A stretch of DNA of 64,000 nt from Mannheimia haemolytica (GCA_900638155.1 LR134495.1:1674001-1738000); one strand, 5' to 3'. Shown: positions 19,257 to 29,997, counted from the first letter of the stretch. Notes: generated by a model not told the origin, from the letters alone. A program made the numbers and translations.

Positions 19257-19970
19257 GTGAACCTCGATCCTCAAAATATGCCTAAGCACGTTGCCATTAT
19301 TATGGATGGCAATGGCAGATGGGCTAAGCAGAAAGGAAAATTACGCATTTTTGGTCATCAGAATGGTGTAAAGGCAGTTCGTTCTGCCGTTAGTTTTGCA
19401 GCAAAGCATCATATCCAAGTTTTAACCCTCTACGCATTTAGCAGTGAGAATTGGAGCAGACCAGAAACTGAAGTTTCAGCTTTAATGTCTCTGTTTATGA
19501 AAGCTTTAGATTCTGAAGTTAAAAAATTACATAAAAATAATATTCGCTTAAAGATTATTGGCGATAAATCCGCCTTTAGCGAAAATTTACAAAAACGCAT
19601 TGCCGAATCGGAAAAATTAACCGAAAACAATACCGGGTTAATCTTAAACATTGCTGCCAACTATGGTGGTTACTGGGATATTGTTCAAGCTGCTCAACAA
19701 CTAGCAGTACAAGTTAAATCTGAACAACTTGCTGTGGAGCAGATTACACCCGCATTATTTCAACAACATTTAGTGACAGAAAACCAGCCGCAAGTGGATT
19801 TATTAATTCGAACCAGTGGCGAGCAGCGGATCAGCAATTTTCTATTATGGCAAATTGCTTATGCCGAGCTGTTTTTTAGCCCGGTTTTATGGCCTGATTT
19901 TAATGATGAGGCTTTTAGTGATGCAATTTATGCTTATCAGCAACGTGAACGCCGATTCGGTGGTTGTTAA
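19257..19970 (+). CDS. uppS: Undecaprenyl diphosphate synthase (di-trans,poly-cis)
   Basis: Elongates farnesyl diphosphate with isopentenyl diphosphate to C55, the lipid carrier for peptidoglycan and O-antigen. The 237 residues open with [13 protein letters not shown], where Asp17 is the catalytic residue, and include the conserved ENWSRP and [15 protein letters not shown] stretches. GTG at 19257 is the likely start; an ATG seven codons later has no better ribosome site. It begins the conserved uppS-cdsA-rseP-bamA-skp-lpxD-fabZ-lpxA block. Confidence 0.96.
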   Translation: MNLDPQNMPKHVAIIMDGNGRWAKQKGKLRIFGHQNGVKAVRSAVSFAAKHHIQVLTLYAFSSENWSRPETEVSALMSLFMKALDSEVKKLHKNNIRLKIIGDKSAFSENLQKRIAESEKLTENNTGLILNIAANYGGYWDIVQAAQQLAVQVKSEQLAVEQITPALFQQHLVTENQPQVDLLIRTSGEQRISNFLLWQIAYAELFFSPVLWPDFNDEAFSDAIYAYQQRERRFGGC

Positions 19971-19993
19971 TATAAAAAGAATAAGGAAATACA

Positions 19994-20863
19994 ATGCTTA
20001 AAGAACGTGTACTTTCAGCGATTATTATGATTATTGCCGTGCTGGCTGCCATATTTTGGCTCTCACCACTTCCTTTAACTTTAGTGTTATCGGCAATTGT
20101 TGTGGCAGCAATGTGGGAATGGGCTCAATTTGCCGGCTTTAAACGCCCTGTGCCGCGTGCAATTGTGGCAATGGTGACAATCTGCTTATTACTTTTTGCA
20201 ATCGTTGCGAATACTGATTATATCCGAGCAACCCGTTTTATTACTGATGAGACTACCCCTATCCTCTTTATTGGCTGTATTTGGTGGTTAATTGCCCTTG
20301 TCCTAGTGGCAACTTACCCCAACTCGGCAAAACTGTGGGAAAAATCTGTTGCAGCTAAATTCCTATTTGGACTTGCTACCTTAGTGCCGTTTTTAATTGG
20401 CACGCTCGCATTGCGTTTCCATAATTATGCACTTGATCCATACCAAGGTACTTATTTATTCCTCTATGTTTGCTTATTAGTTTGGGGGGCTGATTCCGGT
20501 GCTTATTTCGTTGGTAGAGCTTTTGGAAAACGTAAACTTGCTCCAAAAGTGTCTCCGGGTAAATCGTGGGAGGGGGTGATTGGCGGTGTCCTTACCTCAG
20601 GCGTGATTGCCTTTGTCTTTTTACAACTTACTCCTGCAAATGTGTTCGGCAAAGCACTATCAACAATGCCATTTATTTTAGTTTCAATCGCAACAGTTGC
20701 TATTTCAGTATTAGGCGACCTTGCAGAAAGTATGTTTAAACGCCAAGCAGGCATTAAAGACAGTAGCCAACTTATCCCCGGTCACGGTGGTATTTTAGAT
20801 CGTATTGATAGTTTAACTGCTGCAGTTCCATTTTTTGCCACATTCTTCTTTTTTGTACTATAG
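19994..20863 (+). CDS. cdsA: Phosphatidate cytidylyltransferase
   Basis: Makes CDP-diacylglycerol from phosphatidic acid and CTP, the entry point to all phospholipids. The 289-residue inner-membrane protein has about eight hydrophobic segments. It carries the family signature near its C-terminus (SMFKRQAGIKDSSQLIPGHG, then GILDRIDSL), and SPGKSWEGVIGG earlier. It sits 23 bases after uppS with an AAGGAA ribosome site and 3 bases before rseP. Confidence 0.96.
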   Translation: MLKERVLSAIIMIIAVLAAIFWLSPLPLTLVLSAIVVAAMWEWAQFAGFKRPVPRAIVAMVTICLLLFAIVANTDYIRATRFITDETTPILFIGCIWWLIALVLVATYPNSAKLWEKSVAAKFLFGLATLVPFLIGTLALRFHNYALDPYQGTYLFLYVCLLVWGADSGAYFVGRAFGKRKLAPKVSPGKSWEGVIGGVLTSGVIAFVFLQLTPANVFGKALSTMPFILVSIATVAISVLGDLAESMFKRQAGIKDSSQLIPGHGGILDRIDSLTAAVPFFATFFFFVL

Positions 20864-20866
20864 AAT

Positions 20867-22177
20867 ATGACTTCCATCATTGCATTTTTTATTTTAATTT
20901 GCGTACTGGTTTTTGTTCACGAATATGGACACTTTTGGGCTGCTCGCAAATGTGGGGTGAAGGTGATCCGTTTTTCGATCGGATTTGGTAAAGTCTTATT
21001 TAAGAAAAAAGATAAACAAGGAACCGAATTTGTTTTTTCACTTATTCCTCTGGGCGGCTATGTACAAATGTGGAATGGTGAAACGGATATCAACGCTCCA
21101 GCTCAACAAGCTCTTAAAACAAAATCTGTATTGCGACGTGCATTTATTATTATAGCCGGTCCTGCTGCAAATTTTATTTTTGCGATTTTGGCATACTGGG
21201 TCGTTTTTATTGCTGGTATTCCAACTGTTAAACCTGTTATTGGGGAAATTTTACCAAACACTATCGCCTCCCAAGCAAAAATTCCTACCGAATTGGAAAT
21301 TACAAAAATCGGTCATCAATCTATCCAAGATTGGGAAAGTGCATCTTTAGCACTAGTTGGTTTTGTGGGCAATAAAAATGTACCGTTAGAGGGAAATATC
21401 AACGGCAACTCAACACAAAAATATGAACTCGATTTGTCTAACTGGAATATTGACACTGCGAAAGAAAATCCATTAACCGCATTAGGTATTCGCCCCAAAA
21501 GTGCAAAAGTCACCGCTGAAATTAAACAAATTGTCGAAAATTCTCCTGCAAGCCAAGTGGGTATTCAAGCAGGTGATCGTATTCTTCAAATTAACCAGCA
21601 GCCATTTAATTGGTTCAATTTAGTTGAACTGGTACAAGCAGGTAAACCTATTGAACTTAAAATTGAACAACGAGGTCAGATTAAAGACCTTGTCGTCCAA
21701 CCAGAAAAAAAAGACGAACGCTATATTATCGGAGTAATACCAAGTTATGAGCCTCTTGCAGATAAATATCGTACCGAATTAAAATATGATATTCTTACCG
21801 CATTTTATAAAAGTATTGAAAAAGTGTGGTCTCTTACCCAAACCATACTCCAATTTATCGGTAATTTAATAAGCGGTGATTTGTCCATTAAAAATTTAGG
21901 TGGGCCAATTTCAATGGCAAAAGGAGCCGGTGCAACAGCTGAAATCGGCTTAGTTTATTACCTAAGTTTTATGGCTCTAATCAGTGTCAATTTGGGGGTA
22001 ATGAACTTATTTCCACTTTTACCCTTAGATGGTGGGCAACTTGTTTTATTGGCTGTTGAAGCAATTCGTGGAAAAGCATTATCAGAAAAAGTACAACTCA
22101 GATTCCAACAAATTGGATTTGCATTCGTGCTGAGTCTAATGTTATTCGCCTTTGCCAACGATATAATTCACTTTTAA
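20867..22177 (+). CDS. rseP: RIP metalloprotease RseP (site-2 protease)
   Basis: An intramembrane zinc protease that cleaves RseA to release the envelope-stress sigma factor and clears signal-peptide remnants. The 436 residues include HEYGH at positions 18-22 (zinc ligands and catalytic Glu) in the first membrane helix. Periplasmic PDZ domains fill the middle (SPASQVGIQAGDRI), and NLFPLLPLDGGQL holds the LDG zinc ligand near the C-terminus. It starts 3 bases after cdsA, and bamA follows. Length is slightly below the 450 residues of E. coli. Confidence 0.95.
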   Translation: MTSIIAFFILICVLVFVHEYGHFWAARKCGVKVIRFSIGFGKVLFKKKDKQGTEFVFSLIPLGGYVQMWNGETDINAPAQQALKTKSVLRRAFIIIAGPAANFIFAILAYWVVFIAGIPTVKPVIGEILPNTIASQAKIPTELEITKIGHQSIQDWESASLALVGFVGNKNVPLEGNINGNSTQKYELDLSNWNIDTAKENPLTALGIRPKSAKVTAEIKQIVENSPASQVGIQAGDRILQINQQPFNWFNLVELVQAGKPIELKIEQRGQIKDLVVQPEKKDERYIIGVIPSYEPLADKYRTELKYDILTAFYKSIEKVWSLTQTILQFIGNLISGDLSIKNLGGPISMAKGAGATAEIGLVYYLSFMALISVNLGVMNLFPLLPLDGGQLVLLAVEAIRGKALSEKVQLRFQQIGFAFVLSLMLFAFANDIIHF

Positions 22178-22291
22178 CAAGCGGTTAAAAAAGGTGACTT
22201 TTTTGCAAAAAGCACCCATACATCAAAATCCATAATTTGGATTTAAACTATATTATTAATAATATTGCAAAACGATCATAGGATAATTTCA

Positions 22292-24673
22292 ATGAAAAAA
22301 TTATTACTTTCCTCTCTTTTAATTGCAAACGGTGTAGTTGCTGCACCTTTCGTAGTAAAAGACATTCGTGTTGAAGGTGTGCAACCTACAACAGGTGAAG
22401 CTATCATTTCATCTATTCCAGTCAGAGTAGGCCAAACAGCGACAGATACTGATGTATCTAATGTCGTCCGCCATCTATTCAGCCAACAACGTTTTGCAGA
22501 TGTTCGTGCAACACGAGAAGGCAATACGCTTGTAATCAAAGTCGCAGAAAAACCTATTATTGGCAAGGTAGAGATCGAGGGTAACCAAGCGATTCCTAAA
22601 GATGCTTTAGAGCAAAATTTGAAAGCAAACTTAATTAACCAAGGTGAAATTTTTGATGCTGCCAAACTTGAGGCTTTTAAAGAAGGGCTAATTGAACATT
22701 ATCACTCTACCGGTCGTTATGAAGCCAAAATTGACACATCTGTCGTGCATAACACAGAGGGTGGCGTTAATATTAAATTAGTGATTAATGAAGGTGAAGT
22801 CGCTAAAGCCAAAACAATTAAGTTTGAAGGTAATAATGCCTTCTCTGATAAAAAATTATTAGAAAACTTAGATATTCAGCCTGATGTTTCTTGGTGGAAT
22901 ATTTTTGAAAGTAGCAAATTTGAACAAACCACCTATCAAAAAGACTTAGAAACATTAAGAGACTTCTATTTAAATCGTGGCTATGCAAAATTTGCTATCC
23001 AAGATACCGATGTTCAATTCAATGATAATAAAACGGAAGTTGCATTAACCTATAAATTAGATGAAGGCTCACAGTATAATATTAGTGAAATGCGAATTAT
23101 CGGCAATACAGCCAATATGGATAGCAAGCTCAACGCCCTACTAAAAGAATTCAAACCAGGTCAATTATTCCGTAAATCAAACCTTACTCAAATTGAGGAA
23201 GAAATTAAATCTATTTTAGGGGACGCAGGTTATGGTTCAGCTAAAGTAGACATTTATCCTCAATTTAATGAAGAAAATAAAACCGTAAAAATCAGTTTTG
23301 TTGTGGATGCCGGTCGTCGTATTTATGTTCGTAAAATCCGTTTTGAAGGTAATGATGTCACTGCAGATTCAACATTACGTCGTGAAATGCGCCAACAAGA
23401 AGGTGCTTGGCTTTCCACAAACAAAGCTTCTCTAGGTAAAGCTCGTTTAGAAAGAACCGGTTTCTATGAAAGTGTTGATATGTCAATGCCAAATGTAGAA
23501 GGTACAGCCGATCAAGTTGATGTAGTGTATAAAATTAAAGAACGCAATACCGGTAGTATTAACTTTGGTATCGGTTACGGCACGGAAAGCGGTATCAGCT
23601 ATCAAGCAGGAATTAAACAAGACAATTTCTTAGGCATGGGGTCAACTATCAGTCTAAATGGTACCCGTAATGACTATGGTACCAGCGTTAACTTAGGCTA
23701 TACCGAACCTTACTTTACTAAAGATGGTGTAAGTTTAGGCGGTAATATTTTCTATGAAGATTATGATAACTCAGACAATGATTCCGTAGCGTCATATAAG
23801 CGCCAAACCTATGGTATTAACGGAACTCTTGGCTTCCCTGTTAATGAAAATAACTCCTATTATTTAGGCTTAGGTTACACACACGATAAAATAAAAAATG
23901 CGGCTCGAGAATATACTCGAGAAAAATATGTAAAATCAATGAACTTTGAGTTCGATCCAGCTGCCGATTATTACAAAAAAATCAAAGCGGACGATTTTGA
24001 TTTTTCTCTCGGTTGGAACTACAACAGCTTGAATAGAGGCTATTTCCCGACTGAAGGAACTACCGCAAACATTGGCGGTAAAATCACAATTCCTGGCTCT
24101 GATAATAAATATTACCGAGTCAGTGCAGACTTTAGAAATTATTACCCGTTAAACCGTGAGCACAAATGGGTAATTTCAACGAAAGCTAGCATTGCTTATA
24201 CTAATGGATTTGGTGGTAAAGAAGTTCCGTTCTATCAGCTTTATACTGCCGGAGGTATTGGTACACTAAGAGGTTTCTCTTACGGTGCAGTAGGGCCTCA
24301 AGCGATTTACTATAATACAAAATCCGGCAAATTTGATAGCATGAATAATGATATTATCGGTGGTAATGCGTTAGCTGCGGCAAGCTTGGAATTAATCACA
24401 CCAACGCCATTTGTGAGCGAAAAATATCAGCACAATGTAAGAACCTCTCTCTTTGTTGATGCTGCAAGTGCATGGAATACAAAATGGAAGAAAGATGAAT
24501 ATACGAACTTGCCTGACTATGGTGATTTCAAACGTTTCCGTGCTTCCGCCGGTATTGCATTCCAATGGATGTCTCCAATCGGGCCATTATCATTCTCTTA
24601 TGCGAAACCAATTCGTAAATATGATAATGATGATATTGAACAATTCCAGTTCAACATTGGTAGTTCATTCTAA
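22292..24673 (+). CDS. bamA: Outer membrane protein assembly factor BamA
   Basis: The core of the BAM complex, which folds beta-barrel proteins into the outer membrane. The 793-residue protein has a signal peptide (MKKLLLSSLLIANGVVA), five POTRA domains (about 20-420) and a 16-strand barrel. Loop 6 carries LRGF (GTLRGFSYG) where the common motif is VRGF. The C-terminus ends FQFNIGSSF, a proper beta-signal with terminal Phe. I chose the ATG at 22292 because the signal peptide starts there and TAGGAT sits 8 bases before. The in-frame TTG at 22265 is not supported. Confidence 0.96.
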   Translation: MKKLLLSSLLIANGVVAAPFVVKDIRVEGVQPTTGEAIISSIPVRVGQTATDTDVSNVVRHLFSQQRFADVRATREGNTLVIKVAEKPIIGKVEIEGNQAIPKDALEQNLKANLINQGEIFDAAKLEAFKEGLIEHYHSTGRYEAKIDTSVVHNTEGGVNIKLVINEGEVAKAKTIKFEGNNAFSDKKLLENLDIQPDVSWWNIFESSKFEQTTYQKDLETLRDFYLNRGYAKFAIQDTDVQFNDNKTEVALTYKLDEGSQYNISEMRIIGNTANMDSKLNALLKEFKPGQLFRKSNLTQIEEEIKSILGDAGYGSAKVDIYPQFNEENKTVKISFVVDAGRRIYVRKIRFEGNDVTADSTLRREMRQQEGAWLSTNKASLGKARLERTGFYESVDMSMPNVEGTADQVDVVYKIKERNTGSINFGIGYGTESGISYQAGIKQDNFLGMGSTISLNGTRNDYGTSVNLGYTEPYFTKDGVSLGGNIFYEDYDNSDNDSVASYKRQTYGINGTLGFPVNENNSYYLGLGYTHDKIKNAAREYTREKYVKSMNFEFDPAADYYKKIKADDFDFSLGWNYNSLNRGYFPTEGTTANIGGKITIPGSDNKYYRVSADFRNYYPLNREHKWVISTKASIAYTNGFGGKEVPFYQLYTAGGIGTLRGFSYGAVGPQAIYYNTKSGKFDSMNNDIIGGNALAAASLELITPTPFVSEKYQHNVRTSLFVDAASAWNTKWKKDEYTNLPDYGDFKRFRASAGIAFQWMSPIGPLSFSYAKPIRKYDNDDIEQFQFNIGSSF

Positions 24674-24752
24674 TTAACCACAAGCGGTTAATAAATGTAA
24701 AAAATTTGCAACTTAGCCGCTTATTTCAAAACTGTTCATACAAGGAAAACAA

Positions 24753-25544
24753 ATGAAAAAATTATTTAAAATGACTGGCTTAGCGGTAGCTTTAGCCGCT
24801 ACAACAGGAATCGCAAATGCTGCAGATACAATTGGTTTTGTAGACCCAAGCTATGTATTACAAAACCACCCTGTATTATTAGATGCTTCGGCAAAATTTG
24901 ATAAATTCATGAAAGAAAGCCAAGAAAAATTTGCTGCTGATGAAAAAAAATTAGCAGATGAAAATAAAACCTTAACGGCTGAGCGCAATAAAATTAATGA
25001 AGATGCTCAAAAATTACAAAATGAACAAAAAAATGTAGAAGCTTCTATCAAGAAAAAAGTTGCAGCATTAGAGAAAGATGCACCTCGCTTACGTTCAAAA
25101 GAGATTCAAGCACGTCAAAATGCGATTCAAAAAGAAGCAAACGCATTCCAAGCTAAAGTAACAGCAATTCAAAAACGTGAAGCTGATTTTGCAAAAAAAG
25201 CAGAAGCCTTCCAGAAACGTGCAGATGAATTCCAAAAACGTATTGAACAAGCAAATAAAGAAAATGGTGGCATTAACCCACAAGAAGCGCAAAAACAAGC
25301 GGTTGATGAAGTAAATGCAACCATTAAAGAGATCGCAAAATCGAAAGGTTACACTTTAGTATTACAACCACAAGTAGCACTTTATGCTGAAGATGAAGGT
25401 AAAGATATTACTGAAGCAGTACTTGATGCTATTGTTAAAAAACATCCGGAAATTAAAATAGAAAAACCTGCAACTGAAGCTCAACCAGCTACAGAAAAAG
25501 AAACCAAAGCTGAAGAAACTAAACCAGAAGAAGCGAAAAAATAA
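24753..25544 (+). CDS. skp: Periplasmic chaperone Skp/OmpH, extended form
   Basis: Skp binds unfolded outer-membrane proteins in the periplasm. It has a clear signal peptide (ends GIANA, about residue 23) and the Skp core ([15 protein letters not shown] at the start, [28 protein letters not shown] near the end). The charged coiled coil between them is long. The mature protein is about 240 residues against about 140 in E. coli. The extra length is in the Lys/Glu/Ala coiled-coil arms (about 60-190) and in an acidic/basic Pro-containing tail (last ~30 residues). It lies between bamA and lpxD, overlapping lpxD by one base. Confidence 0.9.
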   Translation: MKKLFKMTGLAVALAATTGIANAADTIGFVDPSYVLQNHPVLLDASAKFDKFMKESQEKFAADEKKLADENKTLTAERNKINEDAQKLQNEQKNVEASIKKKVAALEKDAPRLRSKEIQARQNAIQKEANAFQAKVTAIQKREADFAKKAEAFQKRADEFQKRIEQANKENGGINPQEAQKQAVDEVNATIKEIAKSKGYTLVLQPQVALYAEDEGKDITEAVLDAIVKKHPEIKIEKPATEAQPATEKETKAEETKPEEAKK

Positions 25545-26569
25545 TGGCAAATTTCCGTTTAATTGATTTAGCGGAGCATATCGGCGGTACTCTTAGGGGT
25601 AACGCCGATTTGGCTATTCAAAGTATTGCTGCTTTAGATAAAGCCGACAGCTCGCAAATTACCTTTATCTCAAATGCAAAATATCGGGAAAATTTGACCG
25701 CTTGCAATGCTGGAGCTATTATCGTCAGCCCGGCAGATGTGGAATTTTGCCGAGCAGATCAAAATCTTATCATCGTTGCCAATCCGTATGTTGCTTATGC
25801 TCAACTGGCTCAATATATGGATTCTACTCCGAAAGCAGCGAGCGAAATCCACCCAAGTGCGGTGATTTCACCTGAAGCTAAACTGGGTAATAACGTATCG
25901 GTAGGGGCAAATGCCGTTATTGAAAGTGGCGTAGAATTGGGCGATGATGCCGTGATCGGTGCAGGCTGTTTTGTGGGAAAAAACAGTAAAATCGGGGCAA
26001 GAACCCAACTCTGGGCAAATGTTTCGGTATATCACAATGTACAAATCGGTGCTGATTGCTTGATTCAATCCTCAACGGTTATCGGGAGTGATGGGTTTGG
26101 CTATGCGAATGACAAAGGGCAATGGATTAAAATCCCACAAACCGGTGGTGTGATTATCGGTAATCGTGTTGAAATTGGTGCTTGCACTTGTATTGACCGG
26201 GGTGCATTAGATCCAACCGTAATCGAAGATAATGTGATTATTGATAACCTTTGCCAAATCGCCCATAATGTACACATTGGTTTTGGCACTGCCGTTGCCG
26301 GCGGCGTCATTATGGCAGGCAGTCTGAAAGTTGGTCGCTTTTGCCAAATTGGTGGAGCAAGTGTTATCAACGGTCATATGGAAATCTGTGATGGTGCCAT
26401 AATTACCGGTATGGGCATGGTTATGCGCCCAATTACAGAAAAAGGAATTTACTCATCAGGTATTCCATTACAAACTAACAAAGAGTGGCGTAAAACCGCA
26501 GCACTTGTAATGAATATTGATGAAATGAATAAACGCTTAAAATCGTTAGAAAAACGTTTTAACGATTAA
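25544..26569 (+). CDS. lpxD: UDP-3-O-(3-hydroxyacyl)glucosamine N-acyltransferase
   Basis: Adds the second hydroxyacyl chain in lipid A synthesis. The 341-residue protein has an N-terminal UDP-binding domain and a long left-handed beta-helix of hexapeptide repeats from about residue 100. The conserved [10 protein letters not shown] segment carries the catalytic His, and the C-terminal helix includes RLKSLEKRF. It shares one base with the skp stop (TAATG), and fabZ and lpxA follow. Length equals the E. coli enzyme. Confidence 0.96.
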   Translation: MANFRLIDLAEHIGGTLRGNADLAIQSIAALDKADSSQITFISNAKYRENLTACNAGAIIVSPADVEFCRADQNLIIVANPYVAYAQLAQYMDSTPKAASEIHPSAVISPEAKLGNNVSVGANAVIESGVELGDDAVIGAGCFVGKNSKIGARTQLWANVSVYHNVQIGADCLIQSSTVIGSDGFGYANDKGQWIKIPQTGGVIIGNRVEIGACTCIDRGALDPTVIEDNVIIDNLCQIAHNVHIGFGTAVAGGVIMAGSLKVGRFCQIGGASVINGHMEICDGAIITGMGMVMRPITEKGIYSSGIPLQTNKEWRKTAALVMNIDEMNKRLKSLEKRFND

Positions 26570-26588
26570 TTTTATTAGAGGTCTTAAA

Positions 26589-27056
26589 GTGACAGAAATG
26601 ACAACTGAAAATCGTGAGCCAAATATTATTGAAGTAACCGAAATTATGGATATGTTACCGCATCGCTACCCTTTCCTGTTAGTTGATCGCGTAACCGATT
26701 ATGAAGAAGGGAAATGGTTAAAAGCCATTAAAAATGTAACCTTCAATGAACCTTGTTTTACCGGGCATTTTCCTGGCGCACCAATCTTCCCAGGAGTATT
26801 GATTCTTGAAGCAATGGCTCAAGCAACTGGCGTATTAGCCGTTGCCACTTATGGTAAGTTAAGTGAAGACGAACTCTACTATTTTGCTGCAATTGACAAT
26901 GCTCGCTTTAAGCGACCGGTTGTGCCGGGTGATCAACTTCAACTTGAAGTTGAATTTCTTAAAGAAGTACGTGGTATTACTAAATTTACCGGTAAAGCAT
27001 ACGTTGATGGCAAATTAGTCTGTGAAGCAGATTTAATGTGCGCTCGCCGTAAATAA
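26589..27056 (+). CDS. fabZ: (3R)-hydroxyacyl-ACP dehydratase FabZ
   Basis: Dehydrates beta-hydroxyacyl-ACP in fatty acid synthesis and competes with LpxA for hydroxyacyl-ACP, which fits its place between lpxD and lpxA. The 155-residue hot-dog protein shows [20 protein letters not shown] with catalytic His60 and Glu74. GTG at 26589 is chosen because AGAGG lies 8 bases before it; the ATG three codons later is too far from that site. It begins 19 bases after lpxD. Confidence 0.95.
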   Translation: MTEMTTENREPNIIEVTEIMDMLPHRYPFLLVDRVTDYEEGKWLKAIKNVTFNEPCFTGHFPGAPIFPGVLILEAMAQATGVLAVATYGKLSEDELYYFAAIDNARFKRPVVPGDQLQLEVEFLKEVRGITKFTGKAYVDGKLVCEADLMCARRK

Positions 27057-27089
27057 TTCGATATAAGCCCAAACTAGAGGGAACAAACT

Positions 27090-27884
27090 ATGCGTCTAAT
27101 TGATTCAACCGCAAAAATTAGCCCGCTTGCCATCATTGAAGAAGGTGCTGAAATTGGCGCTCACGTTGAAATTGGTCCATTTTCAGTCATCGGTAAAGAT
27201 GTCAAAATCGGGGCGAGAACAAAAATTCACTCAAATGTTGTCATTAACGGTATGACTGAAATTGGTGAAGATAACCATATTTTCCAATTTGCCAGCATTG
27301 GTGAAATTAATCAAGATCTAAAATACCAAGGCGAACCAACCAAAGTGGTGATCGGTAATCGTAACCGTATTCGTGAAAGTGTTACTATTCACCGAGGTAC
27401 AGTACAAGGCGGTGGCGTGACGAAAATCGGTGATGATAACTTATTTATGATCAACACCCACATCGCACACGACTGCTCTATCGGTAACCGTTGTATTATC
27501 GCCAATAATGGTACGCTGGCAGGTCACGTTACCCTAGATGATTTCGTGATTGTGGGAGGAATGTCCGCCATTCACCAATTCGTTGTGATTGGTTCACACG
27601 TTATGCTTGGAGGCGGTTCAATGGTCAGCCAAGACGTACCGCCTTATGTCATGGCACAAGGTAACCACGCACGCCCATTTGGTATTAACTTTGAAGGGTT
27701 AAAACGTCGTGGCTTTGATAAACCAACTATGCACGCTATTCGCAAAGTCTATAAACTGATTTACTCCAGCGGAAAAACATTGGAAGAGTGCCTAGTAGAA
27801 ATTGAGCAAATTGCAGCAACAGAACCTGCAATTGCTATTTTTAAACAATTCTTCAAACGTTCTACCCGTGGTATTATCCGTTAA
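27090..27884 (+). CDS. lpxA: UDP-N-acetylglucosamine O-acyltransferase
   Basis: Catalyses the first step of lipid A synthesis. The 264-residue protein is a left-handed beta-helix of hexapeptide repeats with [11 protein letters not shown] holding the catalytic His, followed by the C-terminal helical domain ([12 protein letters not shown]). It is the last gene of the envelope block here. A strong terminator follows and then a convergent gene, so lpxB, which often comes next in other gammaproteobacteria, is not present at this position. Confidence 0.96.
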   Translation: MRLIDSTAKISPLAIIEEGAEIGAHVEIGPFSVIGKDVKIGARTKIHSNVVINGMTEIGEDNHIFQFASIGEINQDLKYQGEPTKVVIGNRNRIRESVTIHRGTVQGGGVTKIGDDNLFMINTHIAHDCSIGNRCIIANNGTLAGHVTLDDFVIVGGMSAIHQFVVIGSHVMLGGGSMVSQDVPPYVMAQGNHARPFGINFEGLKRRGFDKPTMHAIRKVYKLIYSSGKTLEECLVEIEQIAATEPAIAIFKQFFKRSTRGIIR

Positions 27885-27890
27885 GAAACG

Positions 27891-27919
27891 AAACCCCGAA
27901 ATCAATTCGGGGTTTGTTT
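27891..27919. terminator. Terminator between lpxA and convergent mnmC
   Basis: AAACCCCGAA / TTCGGGGTTT stem with a short loop, followed by TGTTTT on the plus strand. The A-rich flank on the other side suggests it can also serve mnmC. Confidence 0.85.
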
Positions 27920-27921
27920 TA

Positions 27922-29925
27922 TCAAGCGACCGTCGAACCTTTCAGCAATTTTCGGATCCAAGCTCGATTTGGACTAAGGTTATGCCAAATATCTTCACTC
28001 ATTGGCACAGGCTCATTTGTAATCAAACTCGCAAGCAACTCACCTAAAAGTGGCGCTGTCGTCAAACCTCGAGAAGATAAGCCGTTTACCATATACAGAT
28101 TGGTAAAAATGTCGGCATTTTCGACCGCTTGTTTCCGCCTTAGTTGGTTATATAAATTAGCGTATTGGCTTTTTTGCTGCTCAAAATGATGCACTGCCCC
28201 AACCATCGGTACACGATCACGAAACGCCGCACGAATACCGACTTTGGCTTTATTTTCAGATAAATCAATTCCTTTCGTCCACTCACAAGCGGTTACATTT
28301 TGCTGAAGTTTTGCAATATTCTCCCAATGCTCCGATAAACTAAACTCGGTTTCTGCATTATCCCGAATATGGCTTGCTCCAATGCAATGTATGCCCGAAG
28401 TAGAAATCGGCGTTAAATAACCATCATAACAAAGCACGCACTTCAATTTTTGTAATTGACTTGTAGTCGGAATTTGGCTCACTTGCCCTCGCACCGGATA
28501 CAACGGAATGCCATTTGCTTGGCTAAATTCATTCAACGTATGCCCATTTGCCAGCACAACCGCTTGGTGTCGAACCGTTTTTCCTTTTGCTTGCCATTGC
28601 CACATTCTATTAGAAAAGGCTAAATTCTCAACTTTGTGATTCAATACAATCTTCAAACCTTTCTGCTCCAACCAAGCAAAGCCATTTCTAACAAGTTGTA
28701 CCGGTGAAAGCCAACCACCTTGTGGAATAAATGCTCCCTTGTTTAGCACGCTTAAGCCTAATTTGTCGCTTAATTCTGCCGCTGAGCAAGATTTTAATAA
28801 GGTCTCATCAGCCGTCTGCTCCGCTATTTTTTCCAGCTTTTTAGCCGTTTTCTCGTTATAGGCATAAAGCACTACTCCACTTAAATTATGCTCAAACTCA
28901 ATATTGGATTTCAGTTGTTGTAAGCGTTGCAACGCATAATCAAAACTATGAATATAAAATCGCACATTTCGCTGGTCATCATCACTCAACTGCGGATAAA
29001 TCGCCCCTTGTAAATTGCCTGAAGCATTCATTGCCAAGGTTTCATCTTTACAATACAGCGTAACTTGCTTGCCTTTTTCTAACAGCGATAACGCAACGAA
29101 GAAACTCGCTACTCCACCACCAATAATCGCAATGTCATCAGCGGTTTCATTTTTGGCATAAAAATAGGGGTAATTAGGCTCGGAAACTTGGCTATCTAAC
29201 GGTTTCTCGCCCCAAAGCATTTCTCGTTTTTTGCCAAATCCTTTGCGTTTTTTCACTGCAAAACCTGCGGCTTCCAGCCCTCGTCTGACCATACTTGAGG
29301 CGGTAAAAGTGGCAAAGCTACCGCCATTCGCACTTAATCGAAACATTTGGCGATATAACTGTTCGTTCCACATTTCGGGGTTCTTATCAGGCGAAAAGCC
29401 ATCTAAAAACCAAGCGTCAATCGTGCCGCTATAAAGATCGCCTAATTGGGGTAAGTTTTCAGCGATCTCACCGAACCATAAATCTAAATAAACCTGCTCA
29501 AAATGATAACGTTGGCAACCTATTTGGCGAGGCTGCCAACAAGCGGTTAAATTTTCAGATAATGTTGCAAATTGCGGATAGCGTTGGTGAATATCAGCTA
29601 ATTGGCTAGCCGTCAGAGGAAATTTCTCAAATGAAATAAAATAGAGCCGTTGTAGTTTACTTTGCGGAAATGCTGCCCGAAATTGTTGGAATTTGTCAGC
29701 AACGGCTAAAAAATTCAAGCCCGTGCCAAAGCCGGTTTCCGCAATAACAAAAGCCTCTTTCGGGTGAGATTGCCACTTTTCCCACAGTTGGTTACCTTCT
29801 TGAAACACATAGTAACTTTCCGCCAAACCATCTTGGGTGGAAAAATAAATATCATCAAATTGCGCCGACACCGGTGTATCTGCATCATTAAATGTAAGTG
29901 TCGCAAAAGTCAGTTTACCCATCAT
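27922..29925 (-). CDS. mnmC: Bifunctional tRNA mnm5s2U biosynthesis protein MnmC
   Basis: Performs the last two steps of 5-methylaminomethyl-2-thiouridine formation at the wobble base of some tRNAs. The N-terminal half is the SAM-dependent methyltransferase (AETGFGTGLNFLAVAD near residue 62, DAWFLDGFSPDKNPEMW). The C-terminal half is an FAD-dependent oxidoreductase (DIAIIGGGVASFFVALSLLEKG near residue 265). Its 667 residues match E. coli's 668. It is convergent with lpxA and sits downstream of a separate small gene that has its own terminator. Confidence 0.95.
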   Translation of the reverse strand: MMGKLTFATLTFNDADTPVSAQFDDIYFSTQDGLAESYYVFQEGNQLWEKWQSHPKEAFVIAETGFGTGLNFLAVADKFQQFRAAFPQSKLQRLYFISFEKFPLTASQLADIHQRYPQFATLSENLTACWQPRQIGCQRYHFEQVYLDLWFGEIAENLPQLGDLYSGTIDAWFLDGFSPDKNPEMWNEQLYRQMFRLSANGGSFATFTASSMVRRGLEAAGFAVKKRKGFGKKREMLWGEKPLDSQVSEPNYPYFYAKNETADDIAIIGGGVASFFVALSLLEKGKQVTLYCKDETLAMNASGNLQGAIYPQLSDDDQRNVRFYIHSFDYALQRLQQLKSNIEFEHNLSGVVLYAYNEKTAKKLEKIAEQTADETLLKSCSAAELSDKLGLSVLNKGAFIPQGGWLSPVQLVRNGFAWLEQKGLKIVLNHKVENLAFSNRMWQWQAKGKTVRHQAVVLANGHTLNEFSQANGIPLYPVRGQVSQIPTTSQLQKLKCVLCYDGYLTPISTSGIHCIGASHIRDNAETEFSLSEHWENIAKLQQNVTACEWTKGIDLSENKAKVGIRAAFRDRVPMVGAVHHFEQQKSQYANLYNQLRRKQAVENADIFTNLYMVNGLSSRGLTTAPLLGELLASLITNEPVPMSEDIWHNLSPNRAWIRKLLKGSTVA

Positions 29926-29935
29926 ATCCCCTTAA

Positions 29936-29973
29936 AAAACAAAACACGGAAAACCTCAAGATTTTCCGTGTTT
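29936..29973 (-). terminator. Terminator of the 26-residue ORF
   Basis: On the minus strand, AAACACGGAAAA / TTTTCCGTGTTT is a 12-base perfect stem with an 8-base loop, followed by TGTTTTTTAAGG. It lies 25 bases beyond the stop of the small gene and just before mnmC. Confidence 0.85.
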
Positions 29974-29997
29974 CACACCAGTTCAATAGTACCAATA

